Positions 31,503-40,593 are shown, counted from the stretch's first letter. The stretch is 52,772 nucleotides of DNA from an uncultured Oscillospiraceae bacterium (GCA_947625815.1 CANQPU010000014.1:1-52772); one strand, 5' to 3'. Numbers and translations: made by a program. The notes: generated by a model not told the origin, from the letters alone.

Positions 31503-32858
31503 TCACTCCTTTATGGGAGTCCAGGACTCCCGCCCCGCGGCAAAGGCGGCCAGCAGGGAGACGGCCTCCCCATAGGGGCAGCGGCGCTGCTCGCCGGTGG
31601 TCATGTCCTTGACGCTGACCTGGCCGGAGGCGATCTCGTCCTCCCCCAGGAAGGCCACGAAGGGGACGCCCAGCTTGTTGGCGTAATTCATCTTCGCCTT
31701 GAACTTCCGGTCCTCCGAGTAGAGCTGGGCCCGGATGCCGGAGGCCCTCAGAAGCGTGGCGAAGGAGATGGCGGCGGAGGGGTCCTCCGTCAGGGGGAGG
31801 ATCAGCACGTCCGCCGGCGCGGTCGGGGCCTCACTGGAGAGAAGGCCCACGTCGTCCAGAATGAAGAAAAGGCGCGTCAGACCGATGGAGATGCCCACCC
31901 CGGGCAGGACCCGGTCGGTGTAATACCCGGCCAGATCGTCATACCGCCCGCCGGAGCAGACGGAGCCCACCTCCGGATGATCGGGGAGCGTGGTTTCGTA
32001 GACGGTGCCGGTATAGTAATCCAGGCCCCGGGCGATGGTGAGATCGACGGAGAAGTGGTCCTCCGGCACGCCGAAGGCGGTAAGATACCCCGTCACGGCG
32101 GTCAGCTCCTCAAAGCCCCGGTCAAAGACCTGGTTTTTGCCCACGAAGGCCCGGAGGGCTTCAAGGACATGACGGTTGTCGCCCTTTATGGACATGAAAG
32201 CGAGGATCCTGTCCGCGGCCTGCGCGGGCACGTCCAGCTCGTCCGTCAAAAGGGCCCGGACCTTTTCGGGGCCGATCTTCTCGAGCTTGTCCACGGTCCG
32301 CATGATGCCGGCGGCCCTGTCCGAAAGGCCCAGCATGTCGTAAAACCCGGTCAGGAGCTTTCTGTTGTTGACCCGGATGACGAAACGGGTGAGGCCCAGC
32401 TCCGTAAAGACCCGGTAGATGATGGAGGGGACCTCCGCCTCGTTCATGATGTCGAGGGAGCCGTCGCCGATGATGTCGATGTCCGCCTGATAAAACTCCC
32501 GGAAGCGCCCCCGTTGGGGCCGCTCGCCCCGGTAGACCTTGCCGATCTGATACCGGCGGAAGGGGAAGCTGAGATTGGCGTAATTCATCGCCACATACCG
32601 GGCCAGCGGCACGGTCAGATCGAAACGGAGGGAGAGGTCGTTGTCACCCTTGGTGAAGCGGTAGATCTGCTTCTCCGTCTCGCCGCCGCCCTTGGCCAGG
32701 AGGACGTCGGAGGACTCGATGAGCGGGGTGTCCAGCGGCGTGAAGCCATAGAGGGAATAGACCCGCCGGACGGTCCCGATGATCCGCTCCATCAGCGCCT
32801 GCTGCCGGGGCAGGAGCTCCATGAAGCCGGAGAGGATATGGGGTTTTATGCGTTCCAT
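31503..32858 (-). CDS. hisS: histidyl-tRNA synthetase
   Basis: A 451-residue class IIa synthetase. Motif 2 includes YRGERPQRGRFREFYQ, the HisA signature RGLDYYTGTVYE binds histidine, and the last ~90 residues form the anticodon-binding domain. AAGGAG lies ten bases upstream of the ATG at 32858; a longer in-frame reading has no similarity to the family. No T-box leader is visible. It is the first of a hisS-membrane protein-aspS operon. Confidence 0.97.
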   Translation of the reverse strand: MERIKPHILSGFMELLPRQQALMERIIGTVRRVYSLYGFTPLDTPLIESSDVLLAKGGGETEKQIYRFTKGDNDLSLRFDLTVPLARYVAMNYANLSFPFRRYQIGKVYRGERPQRGRFREFYQADIDIIGDGSLDIMNEAEVPSIIYRVFTELGLTRFVIRVNNRKLLTGFYDMLGLSDRAAGIMRTVDKLEKIGPEKVRALLTDELDVPAQAADRILAFMSIKGDNRHVLEALRAFVGKNQVFDRGFEELTAVTGYLTAFGVPEDHFSVDLTIARGLDYYTGTVYETTLPDHPEVGSVCSGGRYDDLAGYYTDRVLPGVGISIGLTRLFFILDDVGLLSSEAPTAPADVLILPLTEDPSAAISFATLLRASGIRAQLYSEDRKFKAKMNYANKLGVPFVAFLGEDEIASGQVSVKDMTTGEQRRCPYGEAVSLLAAFAAGRESWTPIKE

Positions 32859-32920
32859 GAATCGATTTCTCCTTGCAAACGAATCCCCCGCCCGGTGAGC
32901 GGGGGTGTTGTGGCACTCGG

Positions 32921-32944
32921 AAAAGGCCGATGCCCGCATCGGCC
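32921..32944 (-). terminator. terminator after the MGS-like gene
   Basis: GGCCGATGC and its complement (32925-32933, 32936-32944) are followed on the minus strand by TTTTCC. A further CCCCCGC/GCGGGGG hairpin lies at about 32885-32905 in the same gap. Confidence 0.65.
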
Positions 32945-32966
32945 CTCAGAGGCGCGAGGGTCCGGT

Positions 32967-33368
32967 TTATTTTTTGGGGTTGACGATGTCGCGCCAGTCG
33001 AGCATGCCGTCCTTCAGACCGCGAATAAGGACCTCGGCGGTGGCCACGTTGGTGGCGAAGGGGACGTTCTGCTGGTCGCACAGGCGGCCGATCTTGTTGG
33101 TGGAGGCCATGGCGCGGGGGTCGGTGGGGTCGGAGAAGAAGAGGACCAGGTCCAGCTCGTTGTAGGCAAGCCTGGCGGCCATCTGCTGGTCGCCCCCCTG
33201 ATCGCAGGACAGATACAGGTCGATGGGCAGACCGGTGGCCTCCTTGACCAGCCGTCCGGTGGTGTTCGTGGCACAGATGGAGTGGGCTGAGAGGATGCCG
33301 CAATAGGCGATGCAGAATTGCACCATCAGTTCCTTCTTCCGGTCGTGGGCCATGAGCGCGATGTTCAT
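32967..33368 (-). CDS. methylglyoxal synthase-like protein with altered active site
   Basis: A 133-residue MGS-fold protein. MGS converts dihydroxyacetone phosphate to methylglyoxal and phosphate. It keeps AHDRKK (His8), ATNTTG and GGDQQ with Asp60, the equivalent of the E. coli catalytic Asp71. In the region that reads PHxPD in E. coli and B. subtilis MGS, this protein reads DPRAMAST with one residue fewer, so both the His and the second catalytic Asp appear absent; the phosphate loop SGPxGG is SCDQGG. The fold is clear but activity is doubtful. It follows minD with 31 bases between. Confidence 0.8.
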   Translation of the reverse strand: MNIALMAHDRKKELMVQFCIAYCGILSAHSICATNTTGRLVKEATGLPIDLYLSCDQGGDQQMAARLAYNELDLVLFFSDPTDPRAMASTNKIGRLCDQQNVPFATNVATAEVLIRGLKDGMLDWRDIVNPKK

Positions 33369-33399
33369 ACCGTCACCAGCTTTCAATATAGTTAAATAG

Positions 33400-34140
33400 T
33401 CAGATCTTTCCAAGCGGGACCCGCTCTCCGGCGACCCTGGCGGCCGCCGCCCTGAACTGCCCCCAGGCGCGTTTGGCGCCGTAGAGCAGGAGAGGGGTTT
33501 CCAGATTTCCGGCCTCGGAGACGCTCTCGTCCTCACTGATGACGCCGATGAGGCGGACGCCCACGGTGTCGATGACGTCGTCCAGGTTCCGCCGGAGCTT
33601 CCGGTAGGCCCGGGGCTTTACCCGGTTGATGAGCAGGCGCAGGTTCGTCACGCCCAGCTTCCGAAGCTCCAGCGCCGTGCGCTGGCCGTCCCGGAGGCTG
33701 GCGAGATCCCCGGTGGCCACGATGATGGCCATGTCCGCGGCGCCGGCGGCCAGCCGGAAGCCGCTGCCGATGCCGGCGGGGGAATCCATAAGGATGTAGT
33801 CGTACTCCTCTTTGAGCCGGTCCGTCATCTCCCGGAAGGACATGACGCCGGCGCTCTCGTCGGGAAAATCCGCCGGGGCGGAGAGGAACCAGAGATTTTC
33901 AATGGCGGGGTGCGCCGTCACGGCGTCGGATATCTCCGTGGAGCCGTCCAGGACGTCCATGAAATCATAGAGCACGCCGCACGACAGCCCCAGGGCCAGA
34001 TCCAGATTCCGAAGGGCGCTGTCACAGTCGATGCACAGCGTTTTGTGTCCGGAGGAGGCGAGGAAGGAGGCAATGGCGGCGCAGCACGCGGTCTTTCCCG
34101 TGCCGCCCTTGCCGGAGGTTATCAGAATCGCAGTACCCAT
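33400..34140 (-). CDS. minD: MinD-family septum-site ATPase
   Basis: A protein of 246 residues (250 if started at 34152). The deviant Walker A KGGTGKT (residues 11-17), DCDSALRNLDLALG and DSPAGI are MinD/ParA features. The C-terminal AKRAWGQFRAAAARVAG can form the amphipathic membrane-targeting helix. MinD normally recruits MinC to block polar FtsZ rings; neither minC nor minE is adjacent. A consensus promoter ends six bases before the upstream ATG, so the mRNA is leaderless at 34152 or has a leader of only ~11 bases with GGGGGTG before 34140. Confidence 0.88.
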   Translation of the reverse strand: MGTAILITSGKGGTGKTACCAAIASFLASSGHKTLCIDCDSALRNLDLALGLSCGVLYDFMDVLDGSTEISDAVTAHPAIENLWFLSAPADFPDESAGVMSFREMTDRLKEEYDYILMDSPAGIGSGFRLAAGAADMAIIVATGDLASLRDGQRTALELRKLGVTNLRLLINRVKPRAYRKLRRNLDDVIDTVGVRLIGVISEDESVSEAGNLETPLLLYGAKRAWGQFRAAAARVAGERVPLGKI

Positions 34141-34157
34141 AAGCACCCCCATTAAAC

Positions 34158-34186
34158 ATTATACACAGTGAAACTCAGTTTTTCAA
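34158..34186 (-). promoter_or_regulatory. strong promoter directly abutting minD
   Basis: On the minus strand TTGAAA (34186-34181), a 17-base spacer and TATAAT (34163-34158). The predicted start is at about 34151, on the first of two ATGs (34152), giving a leaderless or near-leaderless message. Confidence 0.75.
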
Positions 34187-34274
34187 GGAATTTATCGACG
34201 GGATCTATACACTTTTCAGATATGTGCGGGGATGAAAACCATATATTGGGACAAAAAAGCAGAAGCTGGTAAAA

Positions 34275-36407
34275 TCACCGCACGAGGGTGCCGTCCCCGG
34301 GGACGGTGAAGGTGGATGAGGAGGACGAGGAGGTGAAGTAGACGTCCATCAGGCTCTTGGCGATGTTGATGAGGGCCGAGCCGGAGCCGCCCTTCTGGAC
34401 CACCACGGCGATGGCGATCTGGGGGTCGTCGGCGGGGGCGTAGCAGACAAAGACGCCGTCGTTCATCTCGGAGTTGTCGGACTGGACCGTGCCGGTCTTG
34501 GCCGCCACGGGGACCCGGTAATTGGAGAGGGCCGACCGGGCCGTGCCGGAGGAGGCCACGGCCCTCATGCCCCGCTGGAGCACCGGGATGTAGCCGCCGG
34601 TGTCCTCGATGACGGAGAGGACCTTGGGGGCGCGGCGGGTGAGGACGTCGGAATAATCGAAACTGGTGACCGATTTGAGCACCGATAACTGATAGAGCGT
34701 GCCGCCGTTGGCGATGGTGGCCACGTAATTGGCCATCTGCAGGGGGGTGAAGCGGTTGTAGCCCTGGCCGATGCAGGCCTGGAGGGTGTCGGCGTTCCAC
34801 CAGCCCTCGTGGTACTTCTCCTGCTTGAGCTCGCGGGAGGCCACCTCCCCCTCGGCGTCGCCGATCTCGATGCCGGTGTGCGCCCCGAAGCCGAAGAGCC
34901 GGGCGGCCTCGGCGATGCGGGTGATGCCCATCCTGTCGGCCACGGAGAAGAAGAAATAGTTGCAGGAGTTCTCCAGCGCGCCCACCACGTTGAGCTCCCC
35001 GTGGCCGCGGGAGGACCAGCATTTGGGCGAGTAGCCCAGATCCTGATACTTGGTGAACACCACGTTGTCGTAGATGGTGGTGGAGGGGGAGATGAAAAGA
35101 TTGCTCAGGGCCGCGTAGGCCGTGACCATCTTGAAGGTGGAGCCGGGGTTATAAAGGCCGTTGGTGGCCCTGTTGGTCAGGGGCTTGCCGGGGTCGTTGA
35201 GCAGGGCGGCGTAGTTGGAATAGAAGGTGGACAGGTCATAGGTGGGGTAGCTGGCCAGGGCCAGGACCTCGCCGGACCGGACGTCCAGCATCACGATGCC
35301 GCCGCCGTCGGCCAGCTCCGGCTCCTTGTATTCCCCGCTCTCCGCCGCGTCGGCCTCGGCGGCCGCGACGCGCTCGTCGTTCATCTGGGTGATGGCGGCG
35401 GCCAGGGCGTTTTCCGCGGCCTCCTGCAGGCTAATGTCGATGGTCAGGTACACGTTGTCCCCGGCCACGGCGGGGGCGGTGACCACCCGGTTCACCACGG
35501 CGCCGGTCTCGTCGGTATAGGTGGTGACGGATCCGGGGGTGCCGTGCAGGTACTCCTCAAAGGCCGCCTCCGCGCCGGTCTGGCCCACGGTGGAGTTGTA
35601 GGGGTAGCCAAGGTCCCTGTATTTGCTGTCATACTGGTCCCGGGTCATGGTTCCCACATAGCCCAGCAGATGGGCGGCATACTGGGTGTGGTACTGCCGG
35701 ACGGAGCGGGTGTTGATGCTGACGCTGGCCAGGTTCTGCTCGGAGAGGTAGGCGATGAAGTCCACCGGCACGTCCGAGGCAAAAATGTAATCCGTGGTGT
35801 TGACGATGGCGCGGATCTCCAGGCAGAAGCGGACGCCCACGATCTTCCGGGCCTCCCCCGCCGTAACGGTGTAGTCGATGCCGTAATGCTCCCGCATCCA
35901 GCCCACCAGCTCGGTGGCGGTGATGCCGGCGTTCTCGGCGTCCGGGTCCAGCTCCCGGTGGAGATAGGACTCCAGCGAGTTTTTGAAATACTCGAAATAC
36001 GCCTTCATCCAGCTTTTCTGGGTGGAGGAGGCGTAGGCGTCGTACTCAAAGGGGGCCGTGGCGGTGACGGGGAAGGTGTCCGAGTAGCGCACGCCGTATC
36101 TCTCCGCCGCGGCGATGAGCTTGGCCACGATGCCGTTGGGGTCCGGCTGCTTCAGGAGCTGCTTCCGGGAGATCAGCACGTCGTAGACCGTCTTGTCGGA
36201 GCTCAGCAGCACCCCGTTGCGGTCCAGGATCGACCCGCGGGCGGCGTAGACGGTGGATTCGGAGACGGCGTAGCTCACGGAGCTTTCCATGATGGCCTCG
36301 GTGTCGATGGCCTGGATGCGGTAAAGCGTCAGGCCGTAGACCGCCAGCAGCAGGGCCATGAGCAGGCCCATCAGCACGACTCTTGAGGTTTTTACGAATT
36401 TGTCCAT
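34275..36407 (-). CDS. mrdA: penicillin-binding protein 2, elongasome transpeptidase
   Basis: A 710-residue class B PBP. One N-terminal transmembrane anchor (about residues 10-32) precedes the pedestal/dimerisation domain and the transpeptidase domain. The acylation Ser is Ser423 in STFK, then SCN, then KTGT with Lys637. It cross-links peptidoglycan during lateral wall growth with MreC/MreD. The ATG at 36407 follows CAGGTGATC. The C-terminus is Ser/Thr-rich. It lies 24 bases downstream of mreD in a maf-mreC-mreD-mrdA operon; rodA is not adjacent. Confidence 0.95.
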   Translation of the reverse strand: MDKFVKTSRVVLMGLLMALLLAVYGLTLYRIQAIDTEAIMESSVSYAVSESTVYAARGSILDRNGVLLSSDKTVYDVLISRKQLLKQPDPNGIVAKLIAAAERYGVRYSDTFPVTATAPFEYDAYASSTQKSWMKAYFEYFKNSLESYLHRELDPDAENAGITATELVGWMREHYGIDYTVTAGEARKIVGVRFCLEIRAIVNTTDYIFASDVPVDFIAYLSEQNLASVSINTRSVRQYHTQYAAHLLGYVGTMTRDQYDSKYRDLGYPYNSTVGQTGAEAAFEEYLHGTPGSVTTYTDETGAVVNRVVTAPAVAGDNVYLTIDISLQEAAENALAAAITQMNDERVAAAEADAAESGEYKEPELADGGGIVMLDVRSGEVLALASYPTYDLSTFYSNYAALLNDPGKPLTNRATNGLYNPGSTFKMVTAYAALSNLFISPSTTIYDNVVFTKYQDLGYSPKCWSSRGHGELNVVGALENSCNYFFFSVADRMGITRIAEAARLFGFGAHTGIEIGDAEGEVASRELKQEKYHEGWWNADTLQACIGQGYNRFTPLQMANYVATIANGGTLYQLSVLKSVTSFDYSDVLTRRAPKVLSVIEDTGGYIPVLQRGMRAVASSGTARSALSNYRVPVAAKTGTVQSDNSEMNDGVFVCYAPADDPQIAIAVVVQKGGSGSALINIAKSLMDVYFTSSSSSSTFTVPGDGTLVR

Positions 36408-36431
36408 AAGATCACCTGAGAGGAAGAGGAT

Positions 36432-36932
36432 CTACATGACTCTGGAGAGGAACCGGGACATGTAGTAAAGGGGCACCGCGAAGACCAGGGAGCAGAGGCT
36501 CTGGCGCAGGGCGATACCGGCGATGACGGCCACCGGGGCGCCCTTGAGCACCGCCAGCGCCAGGAGCTGCCAGGCCGAACACAGCAGGAGCGCCAGCACC
36601 GCCGAGACCAGAAAAGAGGGGAAGCCCTGCACCAGCGCGGTGTCGGAGAGGATCCCCAGCACCAGGCCCGTCAGGGTGAGGATGAGGGTGAACTCGACGG
36701 TGGGCTGATTGTAGGACAGATCCATGAGCATCCCGGCGAAAAGGCCGAAGACGCCGCCCTCCGCGTGGCCGCCGTAGAGCGCCACGCCCACCACCGCCAG
36801 GGGCAGGATCAGGGGCTTGGCTCCGAACAGGGTCAGGTGGGTGAACACCGTGGACTGGAGGATGTAAAGGAGGATGAGATACGGCGCCAGGATCAGGACC
36901 TTCACCAGGGTCCGGTGCTTGTTTCTTGTCAT
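36432..36932 (-). CDS. mreD: rod shape-determining protein MreD
   Basis: A 166-residue membrane protein with five to six helices, of standard MreD length. GLFAGMLMDLSYNQP is the family-typical conserved loop. It works with MreC and PBP2 in the elongasome. GAGGTG precedes the ATG, nine bases after the mreC stop. Confidence 0.92.
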   Translation of the reverse strand: MTRNKHRTLVKVLILAPYLILLYILQSTVFTHLTLFGAKPLILPLAVVGVALYGGHAEGGVFGLFAGMLMDLSYNQPTVEFTLILTLTGLVLGILSDTALVQGFPSFLVSAVLALLLCSAWQLLALAVLKGAPVAVIAGIALRQSLCSLVFAVPLYYMSRFLSRVM

Positions 36933-36941
36933 GGCCGCACC

Positions 36942-37784
36942 TCACTCCGAGACCGCGAAATCGGTGATGACGAAAAGATGGGTGCTGTCGCCGATGTCCG
37001 CCGCCGGCTCCACCACGGCGTAGGGGTCCAGGCCCGAGGAGCTTACGGAGATGCCCGTCACGGTCCCGATGACGAGCCCCGCGGGGTAGAGCCCGCCGGA
37101 GCCGGAGGTGACCACCGTGTCGCCCACGGTGAGGGGGATCTCCGCGGAGAAATAGGAGAACTTGAGCCGGCCGTCCCGGAAAAGCTCGAATTCCCCGGAG
37201 ATGACGCCGGTGGCGCCCGTCTCATAGATGAGGGCGCCCACATGGGAGGAGGTGTCGATCACGGTGGTGACGGTGGAGGAGCCGGAGGTGACGGAGGTGA
37301 CCTGTCCAACCAGGTGCCCGTTTTCGTCCACTACCGGATCGTACAGGGCGATGCCGGCGTTGGAGCCCTTGCTCACCGTGAAGGAGGAGGCGAAATTGGA
37401 GGCGGTCCAGGAGATGACGGATACCGGCTCCATGGCAAAGTCCTCGTGCCGCTCGGCAAAGCCCAGGAGGCTGCGCAGGCGCTCGTTCTCCTCGCTGATC
37501 TCCGTGTACTCCCGGTACTCCTGCTCCAGCTCGGCCACACGGCCGCGGAGCCGGTTGTTCTCCGCCACGATCTCGTCATAGCGGTACATGTAGTCGTAAA
37601 GATGCTCCAGGGAGCCCACCAGGCTCGTCATGGCGCTCTTCACCGGCTTGAAAAAGGGCTCGGACAGGAGCGAGGCGAACCCCGCGCGGCCGCCGCTGAC
37701 GGCCACGGATATGGCCGCGGCGACGGAGACGACGATGGCGGCCGCCGCGATGAAGATCCCCTTTTTCGTGATATAATCCTTCAT
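36942..37784 (-). CDS. mreC: rod shape-determining protein MreC
   Basis: A 280-residue protein with one N-terminal transmembrane helix, a coiled coil (about residues 55-105: repeated L/E/R heptads from RYDEIVAENNRLRG onwards) and the two beta-barrel domains of MreC. It is the periplasm-side scaffold activating PBP2. The ATG at 37784 follows GGGTGAGG; a start at 37805 would overlap maf. No mreB lies upstream; maf occupies that position. Confidence 0.94.
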   Translation of the reverse strand: MKDYITKKGIFIAAAAIVVSVAAAISVAVSGGRAGFASLLSEPFFKPVKSAMTSLVGSLEHLYDYMYRYDEIVAENNRLRGRVAELEQEYREYTEISEENERLRSLLGFAERHEDFAMEPVSVISWTASNFASSFTVSKGSNAGIALYDPVVDENGHLVGQVTSVTSGSSTVTTVIDTSSHVGALIYETGATGVISGEFELFRDGRLKFSYFSAEIPLTVGDTVVTSGSGGLYPAGLVIGTVTGISVSSSGLDPYAVVEPAADIGDSTHLFVITDFAVSE

Positions 37785-37788
37785 GTCC

Positions 37789-38364
37789 TCACCCTTCGAA
37801 AACACTGTATCCGGCCCTCTCCAGCATCCGCGAAAGCTGGCCTGTGGGAAGGCCCACCACGTTGGGATAGTCCCCGTTCACGCCCTCCACCAAAAGGCCG
37901 CCCAGGCCCTGGATGCCGTAGGCGCCGGCCTTGTCCATGGGCTCGCCGGAGCGGATATACCACTCGATCTCCCGGGCGGTGAGCGCCCGGAACCTTACCG
38001 CCGTGGCGGTGTGGCCCGTCTCCCGGTGCTCCCCGGCGATGACCGCAAGGCCGGTGATGACCGTGTGCTCCCGGCCGGAGAGGGCGGAGAGCATGGCCCG
38101 GGCGTCCTGCGCGTCCCGCGGCTTTCCCAGCGGCTGGCCGTCCAGAAAGACCAGGGTGTCGGCGCCGATGACGATGTCGCCGGCGTCCGCCCCGGCGGCG
38201 GCGTCCAGCGCCTTGCCCAGGGCGATCCGCTCCACGGCCCGGCCGGGGCCGAGGGAGGCGTCATAGGGCTCCTCCCGGGAGGAGGGACGCACGGCAAAAT
38301 CCCGGATGCCCATGGTATTCAAAAGCTCCCGCCGCCTTGGCGAGGCGGACGCCAGAATGATCAT
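37789..38364 (-). CDS. maf: Maf-family nucleoside triphosphate pyrophosphatase
   Basis: A 191-residue house-cleaning enzyme that hydrolyses non-canonical or excess dTTP/UTP. SASPRRRELL is the substrate-binding loop, GADT holds the catalytic Asp, and QPLGKPRD follows. AAGGAG lies seven bases before the ATG. It is four bases upstream of mreC, a common maf-mre arrangement in Gram-positives. Confidence 0.95.
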   Translation of the reverse strand: MIILASASPRRRELLNTMGIRDFAVRPSSREEPYDASLGPGRAVERIALGKALDAAAGADAGDIVIGADTLVFLDGQPLGKPRDAQDARAMLSALSGREHTVITGLAVIAGEHRETGHTATAVRFRALTAREIEWYIRSGEPMDKAGAYGIQGLGGLLVEGVNGDYPNVVGLPTGQLSRMLERAGYSVFEG

Positions 38365-38405
38365 AAAAACGCTCCTTGAAAAAGATCCGCCGACCCCTTG
38401 CCGGG

Positions 38406-40454
38406 TCAGAACCGCCCCTGGGTCGTGCTGGCCGGCTCGTAGGAGCCCAGCTCAAGATACCGCTCCGCCACCCGGGCGCACTCCTCGGCGTTCTCGGTGG
38501 TGAAGTTCAGCCTCACGCCCCAAAGCCCCGCCGTCAGATATTCCCGGCTCCGGGGGGCCAGATGGAGCTTTCGGGAGCTCCAGACCGTGTTGCGGCAGCC
38601 GAAGCAGCGGGTCACGGGGCTCATGAAGCCGCTGGCGTCGGGAAGTCCGGTAAAGCTGTCGCAGGAGCAGGCGCCGGTGCGGGCGCGTATGACGCACCCG
38701 GCGGAGTAGATGAGGGGCATCCGCCCGTACACCGAAAGCTCGGTGTCCACGTTCTTCTTCAGAGCGCGCACCTGGGAGGCGGTCAGATCCCCCCGGAGGG
38801 AGGCGGACCGGAGGCGCAGCCCGGACAGGACGGCCAGGGTGCAGGAATTGCGCACCGCCAGGGCCGGATCGCCCCGGACCTCAAAACCCATCTTCCGCAC
38901 GAAGGCCACGTGGCCCAGATCGGAGACGCTCACCTCCTGGATGCCCAGCTGTCTGGCCTTCAGGAGCATCTCCGTGACCTCGCCCAGCTCGGAATCGAAG
39001 ATCACCGGCGGCAGGGCGGCGCAGACGGAGATGTGGGGCGAATCCAGGAACGGCTCCAGCCGTTTGTCCCCGGACACCGCCTCCTCAAGGGGGAGATAGA
39101 CGACCGGAGGGGCCAGGGACAAAAGGCGCTGACTGAGCTGGGCGCACCGGAGGACCGACACGGTCAGCACCGGGGGCTCCGCCGGGACGGCGGGCGCCGG
39201 CAGCTCCGGCAGCTCTCCCTCGGACCTGGGCTCAAAGCCCGTCCGGCGCAGAAGAAGCTCCTGGAGGAGCCTGTCCCGCACCGGCCCCACCTCGCGGGGG
39301 TTCAGCCAGACGCCCCGGTCTATGACGGCGGTGACGCCCTCACAGCGAAAGGGGGTGCCGGCGGTGTTGAAAAGCTCGGTCCTCAGCATGGCGGGGGTGG
39401 TCTCGGTGTGAAAGGCAAGCTCAGGTGCCGCGCCCGTGAGGGTCACGGAATTGTCCCGGTCGTCCCGGGCCGTGAGGGTGAAGGGCTTTTCCAGCGAAAG
39501 CTCCACCTCGAAGGTCACGGGCACCCGCTGGAACTCCCGGTTCAGGTAATTTCTGCGAAGGTTCGCGTACAGCGCCGAATCCTCCTCCGGCTTCCCGGAG
39601 GCGGCGCCCAGCATGGCGGAAAATTCCCCGCCCCGCAGATATCCGCCGGTGGAGCCGCCGGAGGCGACCGCCTCCAAAAGGGCCCGGTCGTCCGCCGTGG
39701 GTCCCCGTCCGGCGGACAGGACCCGCGCCCAGACGCCGGTGACGGCGGCGCAATACTCGGGCCGGCGGTCACGGGAGCCCACCCGCAGGGCGGCCGCGGG
39801 CAGCCGGTCCAGAAGCTCCGTCTCCTCAATGAGGCTCAGGTCCTTCATGGAAAGAGGGTGCCGGTCCCGGAGACCGGCCTTGAAGCCGGAGACGCACTGA
39901 CGCCGGCAGGGTTCACCGGCCAGCGCCGGGAGCATACACCTGCCCGCGAAGGAGACGCACAGCGGACCCTGGACGTAGATCTCCAGCTCCACGGGGGAGT
40001 CCTCCGCCAGCGCCGCGAGCCGGTCGTCCGACAGCTCCACCGGCAGGGCGACCCGGCGGATGCCCATGGAGGCGCACATCCTGAGGCCGTCGGCGTCGTG
40101 GATGCCCAGCCCCGGACCTGCGTGGAGGGGCATGGACGGGAGGACGCGCCGGAGCGCCCAGAGAAGTCCCAGGTCCTCCGCCACCAGGGCGTCCACCCCC
40201 ATGCGGGCGGCCCTGCGGGCCTTTTCCAGCACCTGCGGGAGCTGATCGTCCGAGGGGGACCCGTCCAGCTCCACGTAGGTCTTCACGCCCCGTGCCCGGC
40301 AAAACTGGGCGGCGCGGCCCAGCTCGTCCTCGGTCAGCTCGCTCGCGCCCCGCTCCTCACCGATGGAAAAGCCGATCAGCACCGCGTCGGCGCCGCTCTG
40401 CACCGCCGCGGACACGCCCTCGGCGCTCCCGGCACACGCCACAAGCTCCTTCAC
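38406..40454 (-). CDS. U32-family protein with DUF3656 (RlhA/TrhP-like)
   Basis: A 682-residue peptidase-U32-family protein. The signature EIYVQGPLCVSFAGRC plus downstream CRRQC supplies the conserved Cys residues. A central domain resembles DUF3656, found in RlhA-type proteins that hydroxylate 23S rRNA; TrhP-type relatives act on tRNA uridine. The C-terminal part repeats a Cys-rich U32-like segment. GTG at 40454 is preferred, since AAAGGAGG lies eight bases upstream and the family normally starts at ELLAPAG; ATG at 40490 would add twelve atypical residues. A TATAAT at 40516-40511 (minus strand) is a possible -10 box. Confidence 0.88.
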   Translation of the reverse strand: MKELVACAGSAEGVSAAVQSGADAVLIGFSIGEERGASELTEDELGRAAQFCRARGVKTYVELDGSPSDDQLPQVLEKARRAARMGVDALVAEDLGLLWALRRVLPSMPLHAGPGLGIHDADGLRMCASMGIRRVALPVELSDDRLAALAEDSPVELEIYVQGPLCVSFAGRCMLPALAGEPCRRQCVSGFKAGLRDRHPLSMKDLSLIEETELLDRLPAAALRVGSRDRRPEYCAAVTGVWARVLSAGRGPTADDRALLEAVASGGSTGGYLRGGEFSAMLGAASGKPEEDSALYANLRRNYLNREFQRVPVTFEVELSLEKPFTLTARDDRDNSVTLTGAAPELAFHTETTPAMLRTELFNTAGTPFRCEGVTAVIDRGVWLNPREVGPVRDRLLQELLLRRTGFEPRSEGELPELPAPAVPAEPPVLTVSVLRCAQLSQRLLSLAPPVVYLPLEEAVSGDKRLEPFLDSPHISVCAALPPVIFDSELGEVTEMLLKARQLGIQEVSVSDLGHVAFVRKMGFEVRGDPALAVRNSCTLAVLSGLRLRSASLRGDLTASQVRALKKNVDTELSVYGRMPLIYSAGCVIRARTGACSCDSFTGLPDASGFMSPVTRCFGCRNTVWSSRKLHLAPRSREYLTAGLWGVRLNFTTENAEECARVAERYLELGSYEPASTTQGRF

Positions 40455-40510
40455 CCTCCGGACCTCCTTTCCCGCCAGATCAAAACGCATATAAACGCAT
40501 ATTACAAACC

Positions 40511-40516
40511 ATTATA
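40511..40516 (-). promoter_or_regulatory. candidate -10 box of the U32-maf-mre operon
   Basis: TATAAT on the minus strand, about 55 bases upstream of the GTG; the -35 position reads TTTAAT and is weak. The 210-base gap 40455-40664 is AT-rich and holds this and the recJ promoter only. Confidence 0.45.
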
Positions 40517-40593
40517 ACACATCCGAATATAAAATTAAATGGCTTTTTGAAGATTTAATAAAATAGAGCCGGTAAATTTCTTTTCTCTCGGTC

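Noticed and set aside
32859-32966. A T-box leader for hisS
   Set aside because: The gap is too short and lacks the T-box core; it contains only the preceding terminator and a small GC hairpin.
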